Numbered from the stretch's first letter, positions 23,024 through 31,663 are shown. The stretch is DNA of 37,673 nt from Nocardia acidivorans NBRC 108247 (GCF_001625085.1 NZ_BDAW01000093.1:1-37673); one strand, 5' to 3'. Notes: a model not told the origin generated them from the sequence alone. Translations and numbers: made by a program.

Positions 23024-23975
23024 GTGCGTGCTCCTTCCTCGAACCCCGCCGGGCCACCCGCGGGTCGAGTAGTGGATAGGCCAGATCGATGAGCAGATTC
23101 ACGGTCACGAAGACCAGCGACGCGAAGACCACGATGCCCTGCACCACGGGAATGTCTTGGTGCAGAACCGATTCCTGGGTAAGTCGGCCGATGCCGGGGC
23201 GGGAGAACACGGTCTCGGTGATCACCGAGCCCGCCAGCACGGTGCCGGCCCACAGGCCGGCCACGGTCAGCGCGGGCGCGGTCGCGGGGCGCAGGACATG
23301 CCGCAGTTGCACCCACCAGCGGGACGCGCCCTTGGCGAAGGCGACCTCCACGAAGGGCTGCCGCCAGGTGGCGATCAGGCTGGCGTACAGCACCTGGGCG
23401 ATGACCGCGCCGACCGGCAATGCCAGGGTGATCGCGGGCAGGACGGTCGCGCCGAATCCGGTGCCGCCGAACGCGGGCACCAATTTCAACCGGAACGAAA
23501 ATAGTTGCAGCAGTAGCAACCCCACCCAGAACTGTGGCATGGACGCACCGATCGGCGGCAGTGCGGTGAGCAGATCGCGCAGCCACCCCCGCTCGGTGTA
23601 CGCCGCCGCCACGGCCAGCGCGGTACCGCCCAGCACCGCGAAGCACAGGGCCACCGCCGCCAGCGCCAGGGTGTACGGCAGGGCATCCGCGAGTGCGCCG
23701 GTGACGGTCTGACCGGTACTGATCGAGTGCCCGAGATCACCGCGCACCGCATGCGAGAGCGCCTGCCAGTACTGCACCCAGATCGGTTGATCCAGGCCGT
23801 ATCTGGCACGCATCTCGGCAATGGCGGCGGCATCGGCGGGCAGCCCGTCGGCGGCGTTCGCGGCCATCTCCACCGGATCGGACGGCAGCAGATACAGCAC
23901 CACGAAGGACAGCGAGAAGGCCGCCCACAGCACCAGCGCCGCCTGCAGCACCCGTCCGATCACATACCGGCGCAC
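23016..23975 (-). CDS. ABC permease, DppB type
   Basis: A 319-aa inner-membrane permease beginning MRRYVIGRVLQAALVLWAAF, the usual DppB first helix, followed by YLLPSDPVEM and RYGLDQPIWVQYWQAL, then GDLGHSISTG and the EAA loop FVEVAFAKGASRWWV. The frame stays open 40 codons upstream into the binding-protein gene. I chose the GTG at 23975, five bases after that gene's stop, because it matches the family start. It is the first permease of the Dpp/Gsi-type importer. Confidence 0.9.
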   Translation of the reverse strand: MRRYVIGRVLQAALVLWAAFSLSFVVLYLLPSDPVEMAANAADGLPADAAAIAEMRARYGLDQPIWVQYWQALSHAVRGDLGHSISTGQTVTGALADALPYTLALAAVALCFAVLGGTALAVAAAYTERGWLRDLLTALPPIGASMPQFWVGLLLLQLFSFRLKLVPAFGGTGFGATVLPAITLALPVGAVIAQVLYASLIATWRQPFVEVAFAKGASRWWVQLRHVLRPATAPALTVAGLWAGTVLAGSVITETVFSRPGIGRLTQESVLHQDIPVVQGIVVFASLVFVTVNLLIDLAYPLLDPRVARRGSRKEHAHV

Positions 23976-23980
23976 GGGGA

Positions 23981-25606
23981 TTACCGCCGGATCCAGGTGT
24001 CGTGGAACTGCAGGCGCGCCGAAGCGTCGAACTTCACGTCCGAGACGTTCTTGCTCACGCCGATGGCCTGCGACAGTTCGATGGTGGGAATCCACAGGCC
24101 GTCGTCGAGCACCGCGTTCTGCGCCTCGCCGAGCAGGCGGGTCCGGGTCGCCGCGTCGGTGGCCGCGAGCTGCTGATCCAGCAGAGCGTCCAGTTTGTCA
24201 GGCTCGCTGCGTACGTTGAGGTTTCGGCCGGTCACCGCGAACTGGCGCAGGATATCGCCGTCGGCGCGGCTCACGTTGTAGTAGATGACGTCGTAGTCCT
24301 TGTTGTTCTGCCGGTTGGTGTTCTCGGCCACCGAGGCCGGTTCCAGCCGCAGATCGATGCCGACGGCGCGTACCTGCTGCTGGGTCAGCTCGAGAATCGC
24401 CTGATTGGCGGCGAACGCGGGGGCGAACAACACCCCGAAGGACAGCCGCTGGCCGTCCTTGACCCGAATACCGTCGGCGCCGGGCACCCAGCCCGCGTCG
24501 TCGAGCGTCTTCTTGGCGGTGGCCGGATCGAACTTCACCCGGGCGGACAGATCCACATAGCCGGGGGTCGCCGAGGCCAGCACACTGGTCGCGGTCTTGA
24601 ACTGCGGACCCAGCACGGTGTCCACCAGCTCCTTACGATCGACCGCTGTCAGCAGGGCCGTGCGCACCGCCGGATCGCGCAGCGCGCCGCGAGTCAGATT
24701 GGGCTGCAACCCGAAGGGCACGCCCGGGTTGGGGGTGAACTGCACCTTGCCGCCCACGCCCTCGATCTGCGGGGCATCCTGCGGCAGCGCGTCACTGGTC
24801 ACGTCCAACTGGCCCGAGGACAGACTGCCGGTGCGCACACCCGATTCCGGAACGACGGTGAACACGATCTTGTCCAGATACGCCTCGCCCGTGCTGCCGA
24901 AAACGGCCGAGCCCCAGTGGTATCCGATGCGCTTGGTCACCGTGGCCGAGGCGTTCTGCTTCCAGTCCGCGTAGGTGAACGGGCCACTGCCGACATTGCC
25001 GCCGAGGCAGCGGTCATCCGCCGATTTGGCCACCGTCGCATCGGACTGGATCCCGAGTTGCGTGGTCGAGGACGCCTGCAGGAACTGGGCGTTCGGTGCG
25101 CTGAAGTCCACCCGTACGGTCCGCGGATCGACCACCGTGCTGCCGGTGTATCCGGCCAGGAAGCTGGCGGCCTGCGGCGCCTTCACCGCGCCCAGCGCCA
25201 CGATCGCGTCGAGGTTCTTACGCACCGAATCGGCGGTGAGCGGGGTCCCGTCGCTGAAGGTGACACCCTCCTTCAGATGGAAGGTGAAGGATTTCGCGTC
25301 GGCGCTGACGAACCAGCTATCCGCGAGCCACGGCCGAATCTGGCCCGTGGCCGGATCCTGATCGGTGAGCGAGTCCACGATCTGCCGGGTTACGTACAGC
25401 GTCTGATTGGTCGCCGACTGCGCCGGATCCGAGCAGGTCGGGGCGGACGACAGGCCGTAGCGCAGGGTGCCGCCCGGCTGTGGCGGACCGGACGCCGCCT
25501 CGCCGCCGTCACTGCCGCCGCACGCCGCTAGGGTCAGAGCGGCGGCGACCGCACCGGCGAGCGCGACGGGTCGCTTCAGAGGGGCGACGACTGGGGAATA
25601 TCTCAC
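23981..25606 (-). CDS. Lipoprotein substrate-binding protein, SBP_bac_5 (Dpp/Opp/Gsi) family
   Basis: A 541-aa extracytoplasmic binding protein with lipobox LAAC (Cys29). Family features: GGTLRYGLSSAPTCSDPA after the lipobox, YVTRQIVDSLTDQDP, IRPWLADSW, FHLKEGVTFSDGTPLTADSV (about 107-126), and VRTALLTAVDRKELVD. The GTG start overlaps the upstream monooxygenase stop (GTGA). The family binds peptides, nickel, glutathione and similar ligands; the specificity cannot be read here. An organosulfur or thiol-peptide ligand is suggested only by context. Confidence 0.92.
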   Translation of the reverse strand: MRYSPVVAPLKRPVALAGAVAAALTLAACGGSDGGEAASGPPQPGGTLRYGLSSAPTCSDPAQSATNQTLYVTRQIVDSLTDQDPATGQIRPWLADSWFVSADAKSFTFHLKEGVTFSDGTPLTADSVRKNLDAIVALGAVKAPQAASFLAGYTGSTVVDPRTVRVDFSAPNAQFLQASSTTQLGIQSDATVAKSADDRCLGGNVGSGPFTYADWKQNASATVTKRIGYHWGSAVFGSTGEAYLDKIVFTVVPESGVRTGSLSSGQLDVTSDALPQDAPQIEGVGGKVQFTPNPGVPFGLQPNLTRGALRDPAVRTALLTAVDRKELVDTVLGPQFKTATSVLASATPGYVDLSARVKFDPATAKKTLDDAGWVPGADGIRVKDGQRLSFGVLFAPAFAANQAILELTQQQVRAVGIDLRLEPASVAENTNRQNNKDYDVIYYNVSRADGDILRQFAVTGRNLNVRSEPDKLDALLDQQLAATDAATRTRLLGEAQNAVLDDGLWIPTIELSQAIGVSKNVSDVKFDASARLQFHDTWIRR

Positions 25607-26673
25607 TGTGGATCTCCGGAGGGGTAGCGATCGGCGCCGAGCGGTCGGCTCGGAATGTGGTGGCGCAGTTGCGGAGCCACCTCCGCCTGGAACAGTTCGA
25701 GACTTTCGCGATGCTGTTTGTCGGTCCGGCCGTCGGCATCCGCGCTCAGATGCAGCACCTCGTGACCGAGTCGCTCGTGGTAGCGGTGCGATTTGTCCAG
25801 CACCTGCGCGGGCGAGCCGATCAGGGCGGAGGAACGTTCGACGAAGTCCTCGACGGTCTCGAAGACGATGGGCACGTTGAACTTCGCGGCCGCGGCCTTG
25901 CGGGCTTCGAAGATCGGGCGGTAGAGCTCCACCGCCTCCTGCGAATCCCGGGTGATCAGCAAGCCCGCGGTGCCCGCGCCCACCAGCGCCTGCGCCGGAT
26001 CGTGGCCGTACGCCGCCCAGCGCTCGCGATAGTGGTCCACCAGTTCGGCATACGGTTCGATCGGATAGGTGACATTCGCCGAGAACAGCGGATCACCGTG
26101 CAGCGCCGCGTAATCGGCGGATTCACGGCTGGTGGCGCTGCCGTGCCAGATTCGCAGCCGCGGTTGCAGCGGGCGCGGCAGGGCCTTCGCCGCGGTCAGC
26201 GACGGCCGGAATTTCCCGCTCCAGGTGACGCTGTCGCTGGCCCACAGTCGCCGGAACAGTTCGTAGCCTTCGCGATTGCGCTCCCACTGGTCCTCGGTGG
26301 TGACGTGGAAAAGTTCGGCCTGTGCCGCGCCATTGCCCTTGCCGATGATCAATTCGAGGCGGCCGCCGGAGAGATTGTCCAGCGTCGAGTAGTCCTCGAA
26401 GGCGCGCACCGGATCGAGCAGGCTGAGCGTGGTCACACCGGTGAACAGCGCCACCCGCGAAGTGACGGCGGCGATATGGCTGAGCACCACCGGCGGGGCC
26501 GAGGAGATGAACGGATCCTCGTGCCGCTCCCCCACCGCGAAGCCGTCATAGCCGAGTTCCTCGGCCAGCCGGGCGCTGTCGATCACCCGGCGCAAGCGCT
26601 GCCGGGGCGTCTCCTGGACACCGGTCACCGGATCGGGGGTGTGCGTGATCAGGGTCAGCAGTAGGAATTTCAC
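25603..26673 (-). CDS. LLM-class flavin-dependent monooxygenase
   Basis: A 356-aa luciferase-like protein. Features: MKFLLLTLITHTPDP start, ARLAEELGYDGFAVGERHEDPF at about 35-56 (pieces: LAEELGYDGFAVGERH), TTLSLLDPVRAFEDYSTLDNLSGGRLELIIGKGN (pieces: DPVRAFEDYSTLDNLSGG, RLELIIGKGN), and WERNREGYELFRRLW. The ATG follows the amino-acid binding-protein gene by four bases, and the stop overlaps the next binding-protein start. It thus sits exactly between two importers. FMNH2 must come from a partner reductase. Substrate unknown. Confidence 0.9.
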   Translation of the reverse strand: MKFLLLTLITHTPDPVTGVQETPRQRLRRVIDSARLAEELGYDGFAVGERHEDPFISSAPPVVLSHIAAVTSRVALFTGVTTLSLLDPVRAFEDYSTLDNLSGGRLELIIGKGNGAAQAELFHVTTEDQWERNREGYELFRRLWASDSVTWSGKFRPSLTAAKALPRPLQPRLRIWHGSATSRESADYAALHGDPLFSANVTYPIEPYAELVDHYRERWAAYGHDPAQALVGAGTAGLLITRDSQEAVELYRPIFEARKAAAAKFNVPIVFETVEDFVERSSALIGSPAQVLDKSHRYHERLGHEVLHLSADADGRTDKQHRESLELFQAEVAPQLRHHIPSRPLGADRYPSGDPQ

Positions 26674-26677
26674 GCGC

Positions 26678-27658
26678 TCAGCCCTTCTTCTTCGGCAGGC
26701 CGGGCGGATTGATCCGGGAGGCGGGCACCGTCTCGTTCTTCAGTCCCCAGTGCTCGATGACCTGCCGGTAGCTGCCGTGTTCGATGGCGTACTGGATGGC
26801 CTGGTGGATCGGGCCGATCAGGCCGTTGTCCTTCTTGGTGAGCACGCCGATCTCGGCCTGTAGCGCATCGCCCGCACCGGAGAGGGTGCCGATGACCTTG
26901 GTCTGACCGGCGGTGGCGACGTGATACTGCGCCGACGGGTTGGGGCCCAGGTAGCCGTCCAGGCGGCCGGAGGACAGCCCGAGGTAATAGTCGGTGATCT
27001 GCTGGAAGTAGGCGATATCGATCTTGGGCAGGCCCTCGGCGACATTCGCCTCATTCCATTGCACCAGGATCTGCTCCTGATTGGTTCCGGAGCCGACCCC
27101 GAGCCGCTTGCCCGCCAGCGACTTTCGATCGGCGAAGGTCCAGGTGGCGTCCTTGGGGACCTCGAGCGCGAGATTGTCCAGGCGGTAGGTGGCGAAGTCG
27201 AACTTCTCCTTGCGCTCCTCGGTGACGGTCACATTGGAGATGAAGGCGTCCACCTCCCCGGAATCGACCTTGACCGAGTTCTGCGCCCAGTCGGCGGTGC
27301 GCAGATCCACTTTCAGACCCAGGATGTCGGCGAAGAGAATCGCGAAATCCACCTCGGAGCCGATCAGGGTGCGGTCGTCATTGGCCTGGAAACGCAGCGG
27401 CGGTGCGGACTGCGCGGAGCCGGTCACGATGAGGGTGCCGCGGTCCCGAATGGCCTTGGGCAGCTGTGCGGCAATGGAATCCACCTTGTCCGCGTGCACC
27501 CGGCCGGACTGCTGCGGCGTCAGATCGTAGCTCTGGCCGTTCACCGTGCGCACGCTGTCCACGCCGCCGTCGCCGTTACCGCAGCCGGCAGCGAACAGAC
27601 CCAGTATCGCCACCGCCAGCGCGGTGGTCATCCGTCTGCGACGACTCGACAAAGACAT
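26678..27658 (-). CDS. Lipoprotein binding protein of a polar-amino-acid-type ABC importer (SBP_bac_3)
   Basis: A 326-aa lipoprotein with lipobox FAAGC (Cys26). The SBP_bac_3 fold is shown by LPKAIRDRGTLIVTGSA, LIGSEVDFAILFADILGLKVDL (pieces: GSEVDFAILFADILG), VKVDSGEVDAFISNVTVTEERKEKFDFATY (pieces: SGEVDAFISNVTVTEER, KFDFATYR) and GKRLGVGSGTNQEQIL. Members bind amino acids, including cystine and S-substituted cysteines (TcyJ/K/YxeM types). With the monooxygenases around it, a sulfur amino acid derivative is plausible but unproven. Confidence 0.92.
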   Translation of the reverse strand: MSLSSRRRRMTTALAVAILGLFAAGCGNGDGGVDSVRTVNGQSYDLTPQQSGRVHADKVDSIAAQLPKAIRDRGTLIVTGSAQSAPPLRFQANDDRTLIGSEVDFAILFADILGLKVDLRTADWAQNSVKVDSGEVDAFISNVTVTEERKEKFDFATYRLDNLALEVPKDATWTFADRKSLAGKRLGVGSGTNQEQILVQWNEANVAEGLPKIDIAYFQQITDYYLGLSSGRLDGYLGPNPSAQYHVATAGQTKVIGTLSGAGDALQAEIGVLTKKDNGLIGPIHQAIQYAIEHGSYRQVIEHWGLKNETVPASRINPPGLPKKKG

Positions 27659-27681
27659 GGGGTTCCTTACTGAGAGGCGCG

Positions 27682-28446
27682 TCAGAGCGCGTGCGAGAGA
27701 AAGGCTTTGGTGCGCTCATGCGCGGGTTCGTCGAAAACCTGTGCGGGCGGGCCCTGTTCGACAATGCGACCGGCGTCCAGCAGCACGACGGTGTCGGCCA
27801 CTTCGCGGGCGAAACCCAGTTCGTGCGTGACGATGACGAGGGTGGAGCCCTCCCGCGCCAGATCCCGGATGACATCGAGGACCTCACCGACCAGCTGCGG
27901 ATCCAGCGCCGAGGTCGGCTCGTCGAACAGCAGCACCTGCGGGCGCAGCGCCAGCGCGCGGGCTATCGCCACCCGCTGCTGCTGACCGCCGGAGAGCCGG
28001 CGCGGATACTCATCGGCCTTGTCCGCCAAGCCGACTCGCGCCAGCCAGCGCAGCGCCTCGGCGTGCGCCTCGGCCTTGGGCCGCCGCTGCGCGCCGGTCA
28101 GCGCCAGCGCCACATTGTCCCGAACCGTCTTGTGCGGAAAGAGATTGAAGTTCTGGAAGACGAAACCGATTCGCGAGCGCTGGCGCAGAATCTCGCGTTC
28201 GGGGAGTTCATACAGCCGGTTGCCCCGGCGACGATAGCCGACCAGTTCACCGCCGACCCGGACCGTGCCCGCATCCACCTTCTCCAGGTGATTGATGGTG
28301 CGCAGCAGTGTCGACTTGCCCGATCCGGAAGCGCCCAGAACCACGGTGACCTCACCGGGGCGCACCACCAGATCGATCCCGCCCAATACCTCGAGCTGGC
28401 CGAAAGACTTTCGGACGCCGCGCAATTCGACCGCGTAATCGCTCAC
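27682..28446 (-). CDS. ABC importer ATPase, polar-amino-acid type (GlnQ/TcyN-like)
   Basis: A 254-aa ATPase: Walker A GASGSGKS at about residues 35-42, the family marker GFVFQNFNLFPHKTV, signature LSGGQQQRVAIARALAL, Walker B VLLFDEPTSALDP and switch VTHELGFA. The GTG start overlaps the permease stop (GTGA). It couples to the permease at 28443 and the binding protein at 26678. Confidence 0.95.
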   Translation of the reverse strand: MSDYAVELRGVRKSFGQLEVLGGIDLVVRPGEVTVVLGASGSGKSTLLRTINHLEKVDAGTVRVGGELVGYRRRGNRLYELPEREILRQRSRIGFVFQNFNLFPHKTVRDNVALALTGAQRRPKAEAHAEALRWLARVGLADKADEYPRRLSGGQQQRVAIARALALRPQVLLFDEPTSALDPQLVGEVLDVIRDLAREGSTLVIVTHELGFAREVADTVVLLDAGRIVEQGPPAQVFDEPAHERTKAFLSHAL

Positions 28447-29321
28447 CGCACACTGCCCTTCGCGAAGTGCCGCTCGATGTAGTACTGCGCGATATTCAGC
28501 ACGGTGGTCAGCACGATGTACCAGACCGTCGCCACCATGAGCAGCGGCACCACCCGGCCATTGCGACCGAAGATCACCTGCACCTGGTAGAACAACTCCG
28601 CGATCGCCATGGTCGAGACGATCGAGGTGCCCTTGAACAGGCTGATCACCTCATTCGCGGCGTTCGGCAGAATGCCGCGCATGGCCTGCGGCGCGATCAC
28701 CCCGAAGAACTGCCGCCGCCACGGCAGGCCGAGCGCCTTGGCCGCCTCCCACTGGCCCTGATCCACCGAGATGATCCCGGCGCGAATGATCTCCGCCGAG
28801 TACGCGGCCTGATGCAGGGCCAAACCGATAACGGCCGCGGTGAATCCGCTCAGCACCCCGTTCACATCGAAGCGATAGAACTCGGGTCCGAACGGAATGC
28901 CCACCGACAGCGTCCGGTACAGGTACGCGATATTGAACCAGAACAGCAGCTGCACGATCAGCGGGATCGATCGGAAGAGCCAGACGTAGGACCACGAAAT
29001 GGCCTGTAGCACCGGGTTGTCCGACAGTCTGCCGATGGCCAGCCAGATGCCGAGGAAGAAGCCGAGCAGGGTGCCCCAGAAGGTCAGCTCGATGGTCACC
29101 TTCAAGGCCGCCAGCACCGACGCGGCGGTGATGTACTGCGCGAAGGTGGACCAGTCCCAGCCCGGATTGGTGATCAGGCCGTGCGCGAACTGGGCGACCA
29201 GCACCAGTGCGATGCCCGCGATCACCCAGCGCCACGGATGCCGGGTCGGTACGACCGTCAGCGCGGCATCGTCGACCGCCGGCGCTACCCGCGAATCCGG
29301 CAGCGCGGCAACGGTACTCAT
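28443..29321 (-). CDS. ABC importer permease, polar-amino-acid type
   Basis: A 292-aa HisM/GlnP-type permease. It has an N-terminal extension with one helix (about 31-50), then LKVTIELTFWGTLLGFFLG (75-93), YVWLFRSIPLIVQLLFW (111-127), and the EAA loop VDQGQWEAAKALGLPWRRQF (185-204). The ATG overlaps the flavin reductase stop as ATGA. As second gene of the operon, it ties uptake directly to reductase expression. Confidence 0.93.
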   Translation of the reverse strand: MSTVAALPDSRVAPAVDDAALTVVPTRHPWRWVIAGIALVLVAQFAHGLITNPGWDWSTFAQYITAASVLAALKVTIELTFWGTLLGFFLGIWLAIGRLSDNPVLQAISWSYVWLFRSIPLIVQLLFWFNIAYLYRTLSVGIPFGPEFYRFDVNGVLSGFTAAVIGLALHQAAYSAEIIRAGIISVDQGQWEAAKALGLPWRRQFFGVIAPQAMRGILPNAANEVISLFKGTSIVSTMAIAELFYQVQVIFGRNGRVVPLLMVATVWYIVLTTVLNIAQYYIERHFAKGSVR

Positions 29322-29842
29322 ACCGCCGTGTCCAAGGCGCGGAAACCGCTGCGATGGAAGACCAGCGGTTCGGAGTCGGGGCGGGCGGTCAGCCGGTGCA
29401 CCCGCAGCAGTACGACGGCGTGATCACCGGCCGGAACCTCTTCGTGCACAGAGGCTTCCAGCCAGGCGGTGGCGCCCTCCACGAAGGCGGCGTTCCCATT
29501 CCCGATGTGCAACTCCACATCCTGGAACCGGTCCCCCGAGCGCGAGCTCAGACTCCGCGCCGCGCCCCGCTGATCATTGCCCAGCAGGCTCAGTCCCACC
29601 CGGCTCGCCCTGGCCAGCCGCGGCCATGTCTCCGACGAATACCGCACACACAGCGAGACCAGCGGCGGGTCCAGCGAGACCGGCACGAAGGTGCTCACCA
29701 CCATTCCGTGCGCGACCCCGCCGATCCGCGCGCATACCGCCACCACCCCGCTGGGAAAGTGCGCGAACGTCTTACGCAGATCCGCCCCCTCCACCGGGGA
29801 GAGCGCGGCCACACCGTCACGAATCTCGATCAGCTCACCCAT
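29318..29842 (-). CDS. Flavin reductase (FMN reductase component for the LLM monooxygenases)
   Basis: A 174-aa protein of the flavin reductase-like domain family (HpaC/DszD-type split barrel): RKTFAHFPSGVVAVCA at about 23-38, HGMVVSTFVPVSLDPPLVSLCV (pieces: GMVVSTFVPVSLDPPLVS), LGNDQRGAARSLSS and the C-terminal PLVFHRSGFRAL. It would reduce FMN with NAD(P)H and supply it to the four monooxygenases downstream. The ATG at 29842 is preferred (GGAG seven bases upstream) over the adjacent GTG at 29845. It is the first gene of the 14-gene operon. Confidence 0.92.
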   Translation of the reverse strand: MGELIEIRDGVAALSPVEGADLRKTFAHFPSGVVAVCARIGGVAHGMVVSTFVPVSLDPPLVSLCVRYSSETWPRLARASRVGLSLLGNDQRGAARSLSSRSGDRFQDVELHIGNGNAAFVEGATAWLEASVHEEVPAGDHAVVLLRVHRLTARPDSEPLVFHRSGFRALDTAV

Positions 29843-29845
29843 CAC

Positions 29846-29910
29846 CCCACTCCATCACCGGGGGCGCGGGCTCGACAGGATTGAATTCAGCGGGATCACA
29901 ACGAAATACG
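29846..29910 (-). promoter_or_regulatory. Presumed promoter region of the 14-gene operon
   Basis: Only about 65 bases lie between the terminator of the upstream paralogue and the flavin reductase start. On the minus strand TTGTGA (29903-29898) is a possible -35 and the AATTCAATC stretch (29887-29879) the only AT-rich candidate for -10, but the spacing is poor. No polycysteine frame or clear operator is present here, so cysteine control, if any, would have to act through a protein such as the ROK regulator. Confidence 0.35.
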
Positions 29911-29945
29911 CGAAACCCGCCCGGTCGTTGGACCGAGCGGGTTCG
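29911..29945 (-). terminator. Terminator after glycine-rich paralogue 1
   Basis: On the minus strand CGAACCCGCTCGGTC pairs with GACCGGGCGGGTTTCG around CAAC, giving a stem of about 14 bp, followed by GTATTTCGTT. It separates the paralogue array from the monooxygenase operon. Confidence 0.7.
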
Positions 29946-29965
29946 GCCGCCCCGTGAACTCCGGA

Positions 29966-30667
29966 CTACTTGGCCGGAACCACCGAAGGCTGGTTGATGG
30001 TGGTGAAGTACTGCGCGGCGGCCAGAATCGCCACCGGGGCGGTCACGAAGATCTGACCCGCCAGGGTGCCCAGGAAGCCGATGACGCTCATACCGACGAT
30101 GCAGCCGACGGCCGCGCCGCCGAGCGCGCCGAACATCAGGGTCAGGGTGCCGGTCACCGCACCGGCGGTGGCGCCACCGATGAGGCAGCCCACGGCCGCG
30201 CCACCGATACCGCCGACCAGGGTGCCGATGGTCGCGCCCATCGCGATGGTGTCCTTGAGCCGGTTCCAGGCGGCCTGCTCACGGTCGTAATCGGACTTCC
30301 ACGGCGCCTGGTTCTCATAGGGCAGCGCGACCGGCTGGTAGACGGCCTTGTCGACGGCGAATTCCGGGGTCAGCGTCGCGGTGCGATCCTTGATCTCCGC
30401 GGCGATCGGGAAGACGAAATCGTCCACCCGGAAACTCAATTCGGTACCAGCCACCGTGGTGCCATTGGCGGCCTTGACCTTGAAAACGCCATCCTCGACC
30501 ACCAGCGAACCCGCATCGGTGCGAATGATCGTCTCGGTCTCGGTATTGGTGGCGGTGAAATTGATGGCGCCCGAATCGGATTCGGGGGCGGCGTTGACCG
30601 TGCCCGCGGACACGCCCAATGCCGCGGTCACCAATGCGGCGACGGCGGCGAATTTCCTCATCTTCAT
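29966..30667 (-). CDS. Secreted glycine-rich protein, paralogue 1 of a tandem triplet
   Basis: A 233-aa protein of a family I cannot name. Signal peptide at residues 1-27 (ends VNAAPES). A polar domain (28-135) has VRTDAGSLVVEDGVF-like and VAGTELSFRVDDFVFPIAAE stretches. Then a glycine-rich, zipper-like hydrophobic half (about 140-215) has repeated GxxxG patterns and two cysteines in VGC motifs (AAVGCLIGG, AAVGCIVGM), ending AQYFTTINQPSVVPAK. The layout suggests a surface domain attached to, or inserting into, a membrane. It starts at ATG 30667 with GAGGGAAG upstream. The array is repeated at 30825 and 31664. Confidence 0.85.
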   Translation of the reverse strand: MKMRKFAAVAALVTAALGVSAGTVNAAPESDSGAINFTATNTETETIIRTDAGSLVVEDGVFKVKAANGTTVAGTELSFRVDDFVFPIAAEIKDRTATLTPEFAVDKAVYQPVALPYENQAPWKSDYDREQAAWNRLKDTIAMGATIGTLVGGIGGAAVGCLIGGATAGAVTGTLTLMFGALGGAAVGCIVGMSVIGFLGTLAGQIFVTAPVAILAAAQYFTTINQPSVVPAK

Positions 30668-30730
30668 GTACTGCTTCCCTCATCTCTCACGCAGTGCGCG
30701 AGCAAGCATCGGGCAAAAGCCCGGGGATGG

Positions 30731-30762
30731 GGAGCTTTAAAACCTGCTTGATTCAAACGGGG
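30731..30762 (-). promoter_or_regulatory. Conserved upstream element of paralogue 1
   Basis: On the minus strand this 32-base element (CCCCGTTTGAATCA ... GGTTTTAAAGCTCC) matches the one before paralogue 3 (32464-32433) at most positions: CCCCG, GAATCA, GGTTTT and CTCC are shared at the same spacing. It lies about 65-95 bases before the start codon, a promoter-like position. The sigma factor or regulator is unknown. Confidence 0.5.
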
Positions 30763-30767
30763 ACGAC

Positions 30768-30804
30768 GACCGCCCCCGCCCGGGTGGTCCAGGCGGGGGT
30801 GGTC
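30768..30804 (-). terminator. Terminator after paralogue 2
   Basis: GACCGCCCCCGCC (30768-30780) and GGCGGGGGTGGTC (30792-30804) pair at 12 of 13 positions. It lies 20 bases past the stop of paralogue 2, with no strong T-run. Confidence 0.5.
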
Positions 30805-30824
30805 GCTGCCAGCCCGAACGCGAA

Positions 30825-31526
30825 TTACTTCGCGGCGACGAAGGGCTGGTTGATGGTGGTGAAGTAGTTGAACGCGGCGGCGATGGCGATCGGCGCGGTC
30901 ACGAAGATCTGACCGGCCAGCGTACCCATGAAACCGACGGCGGCGGCACCGGCGATGCAACCACCGATACCACCGGCGGCGGCGCCGAACATCAGGGACA
31001 GCGCGCCGGTCAGGCTCGCACCGGCGAGTGCGCCCAGGGCACAGCCGACGGCCGCGCCGCCGATACCACCGACCAGGGTCGCGATGGTGGCGCCCATGGA
31101 GATGGTGTCCACCATGCGCTTCCACGCGGCCTGTTCACGGTCGTACTCCGTCTTGAACGGGGCCACGTTCTCGTAGGGCAGGTTGACGGGCTTGTAGACG
31201 GCCTTGTCCGCGACGAACTCCGGAGTCAGGGTCGCGGTGTGATCCTTGATCTCCGCGGCGATCGGGAAGACGTAGTCGTCCACCCGGAAGCTGAGCTCGG
31301 TACCGGCGACCGTGGTGCCGTTGGCGGCCTTGATCTTGAAGACGCCGTCCTCGACGACCATGGAACCGGCATCGGTCCGGATGATCGTGTTGGTCTCGTT
31401 ATTGGTGGAGGTGTAGTTGATGACGCCCGCATCGGCGGACTCGGGAGCCGCACCGGCGGTGCCCGCGCTGACGCCCAGGGCAGCGATCAGCAGCGCCGCG
31501 GTAGCGGCGAATTTCTTCGAAAGCAT
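30825..31526 (-). CDS. Secreted glycine-rich protein, paralogue 2 of a tandem triplet
   Basis: A 233-aa protein, the same length as paralogue 1 and with the same order: signal peptide (1-27, ends AGAAPES), polar domain with VAGTELSFRVDDYVFPIAAE, PVNLPYENVAPFKTEYDREQAAWKR, then a glycine-zipper half with two cysteines (AAVGCALGA, GIGGCIAGA) and the end FNYFTTINQPFVAAK. I chose ATG 31526 because MLSKKFAATAALL aligns with the starts of its neighbours. The frame is open up to 31622 but the extra residues have no counterpart. At DNA level it is the most divergent of the three. Confidence 0.85.
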   Translation of the reverse strand: MLSKKFAATAALLIAALGVSAGTAGAAPESADAGVINYTSTNNETNTIIRTDAGSMVVEDGVFKIKAANGTTVAGTELSFRVDDYVFPIAAEIKDHTATLTPEFVADKAVYKPVNLPYENVAPFKTEYDREQAAWKRMVDTISMGATIATLVGGIGGAAVGCALGALAGASLTGALSLMFGAAAGGIGGCIAGAAAVGFMGTLAGQIFVTAPIAIAAAFNYFTTINQPFVAAK

Positions 31527-31602
31527 ATGTTCGGTTTTCCTCATCAGGCGATCCGCAGGGGGAACCAGAAGATCGAAACCGTAGGACGATAACGAGAGAT
31601 GG

Positions 31603-31646
31603 CCCGAGGGTGCCCGCAACATGAACAGTTGACCGGCACCCTCGGG
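31603..31646 (-). terminator. Terminator after paralogue 3
   Basis: CCCGAGGGTGCC (31603-31614) and GGCACCCTCGGG (31635-31646) are perfect 12-bp arms around a 20-base loop, 17 bases beyond the stop of paralogue 3. It has no T-run. Confidence 0.6.
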
Positions 31647-31663
31647 TTCACCCAGCGTACGAA

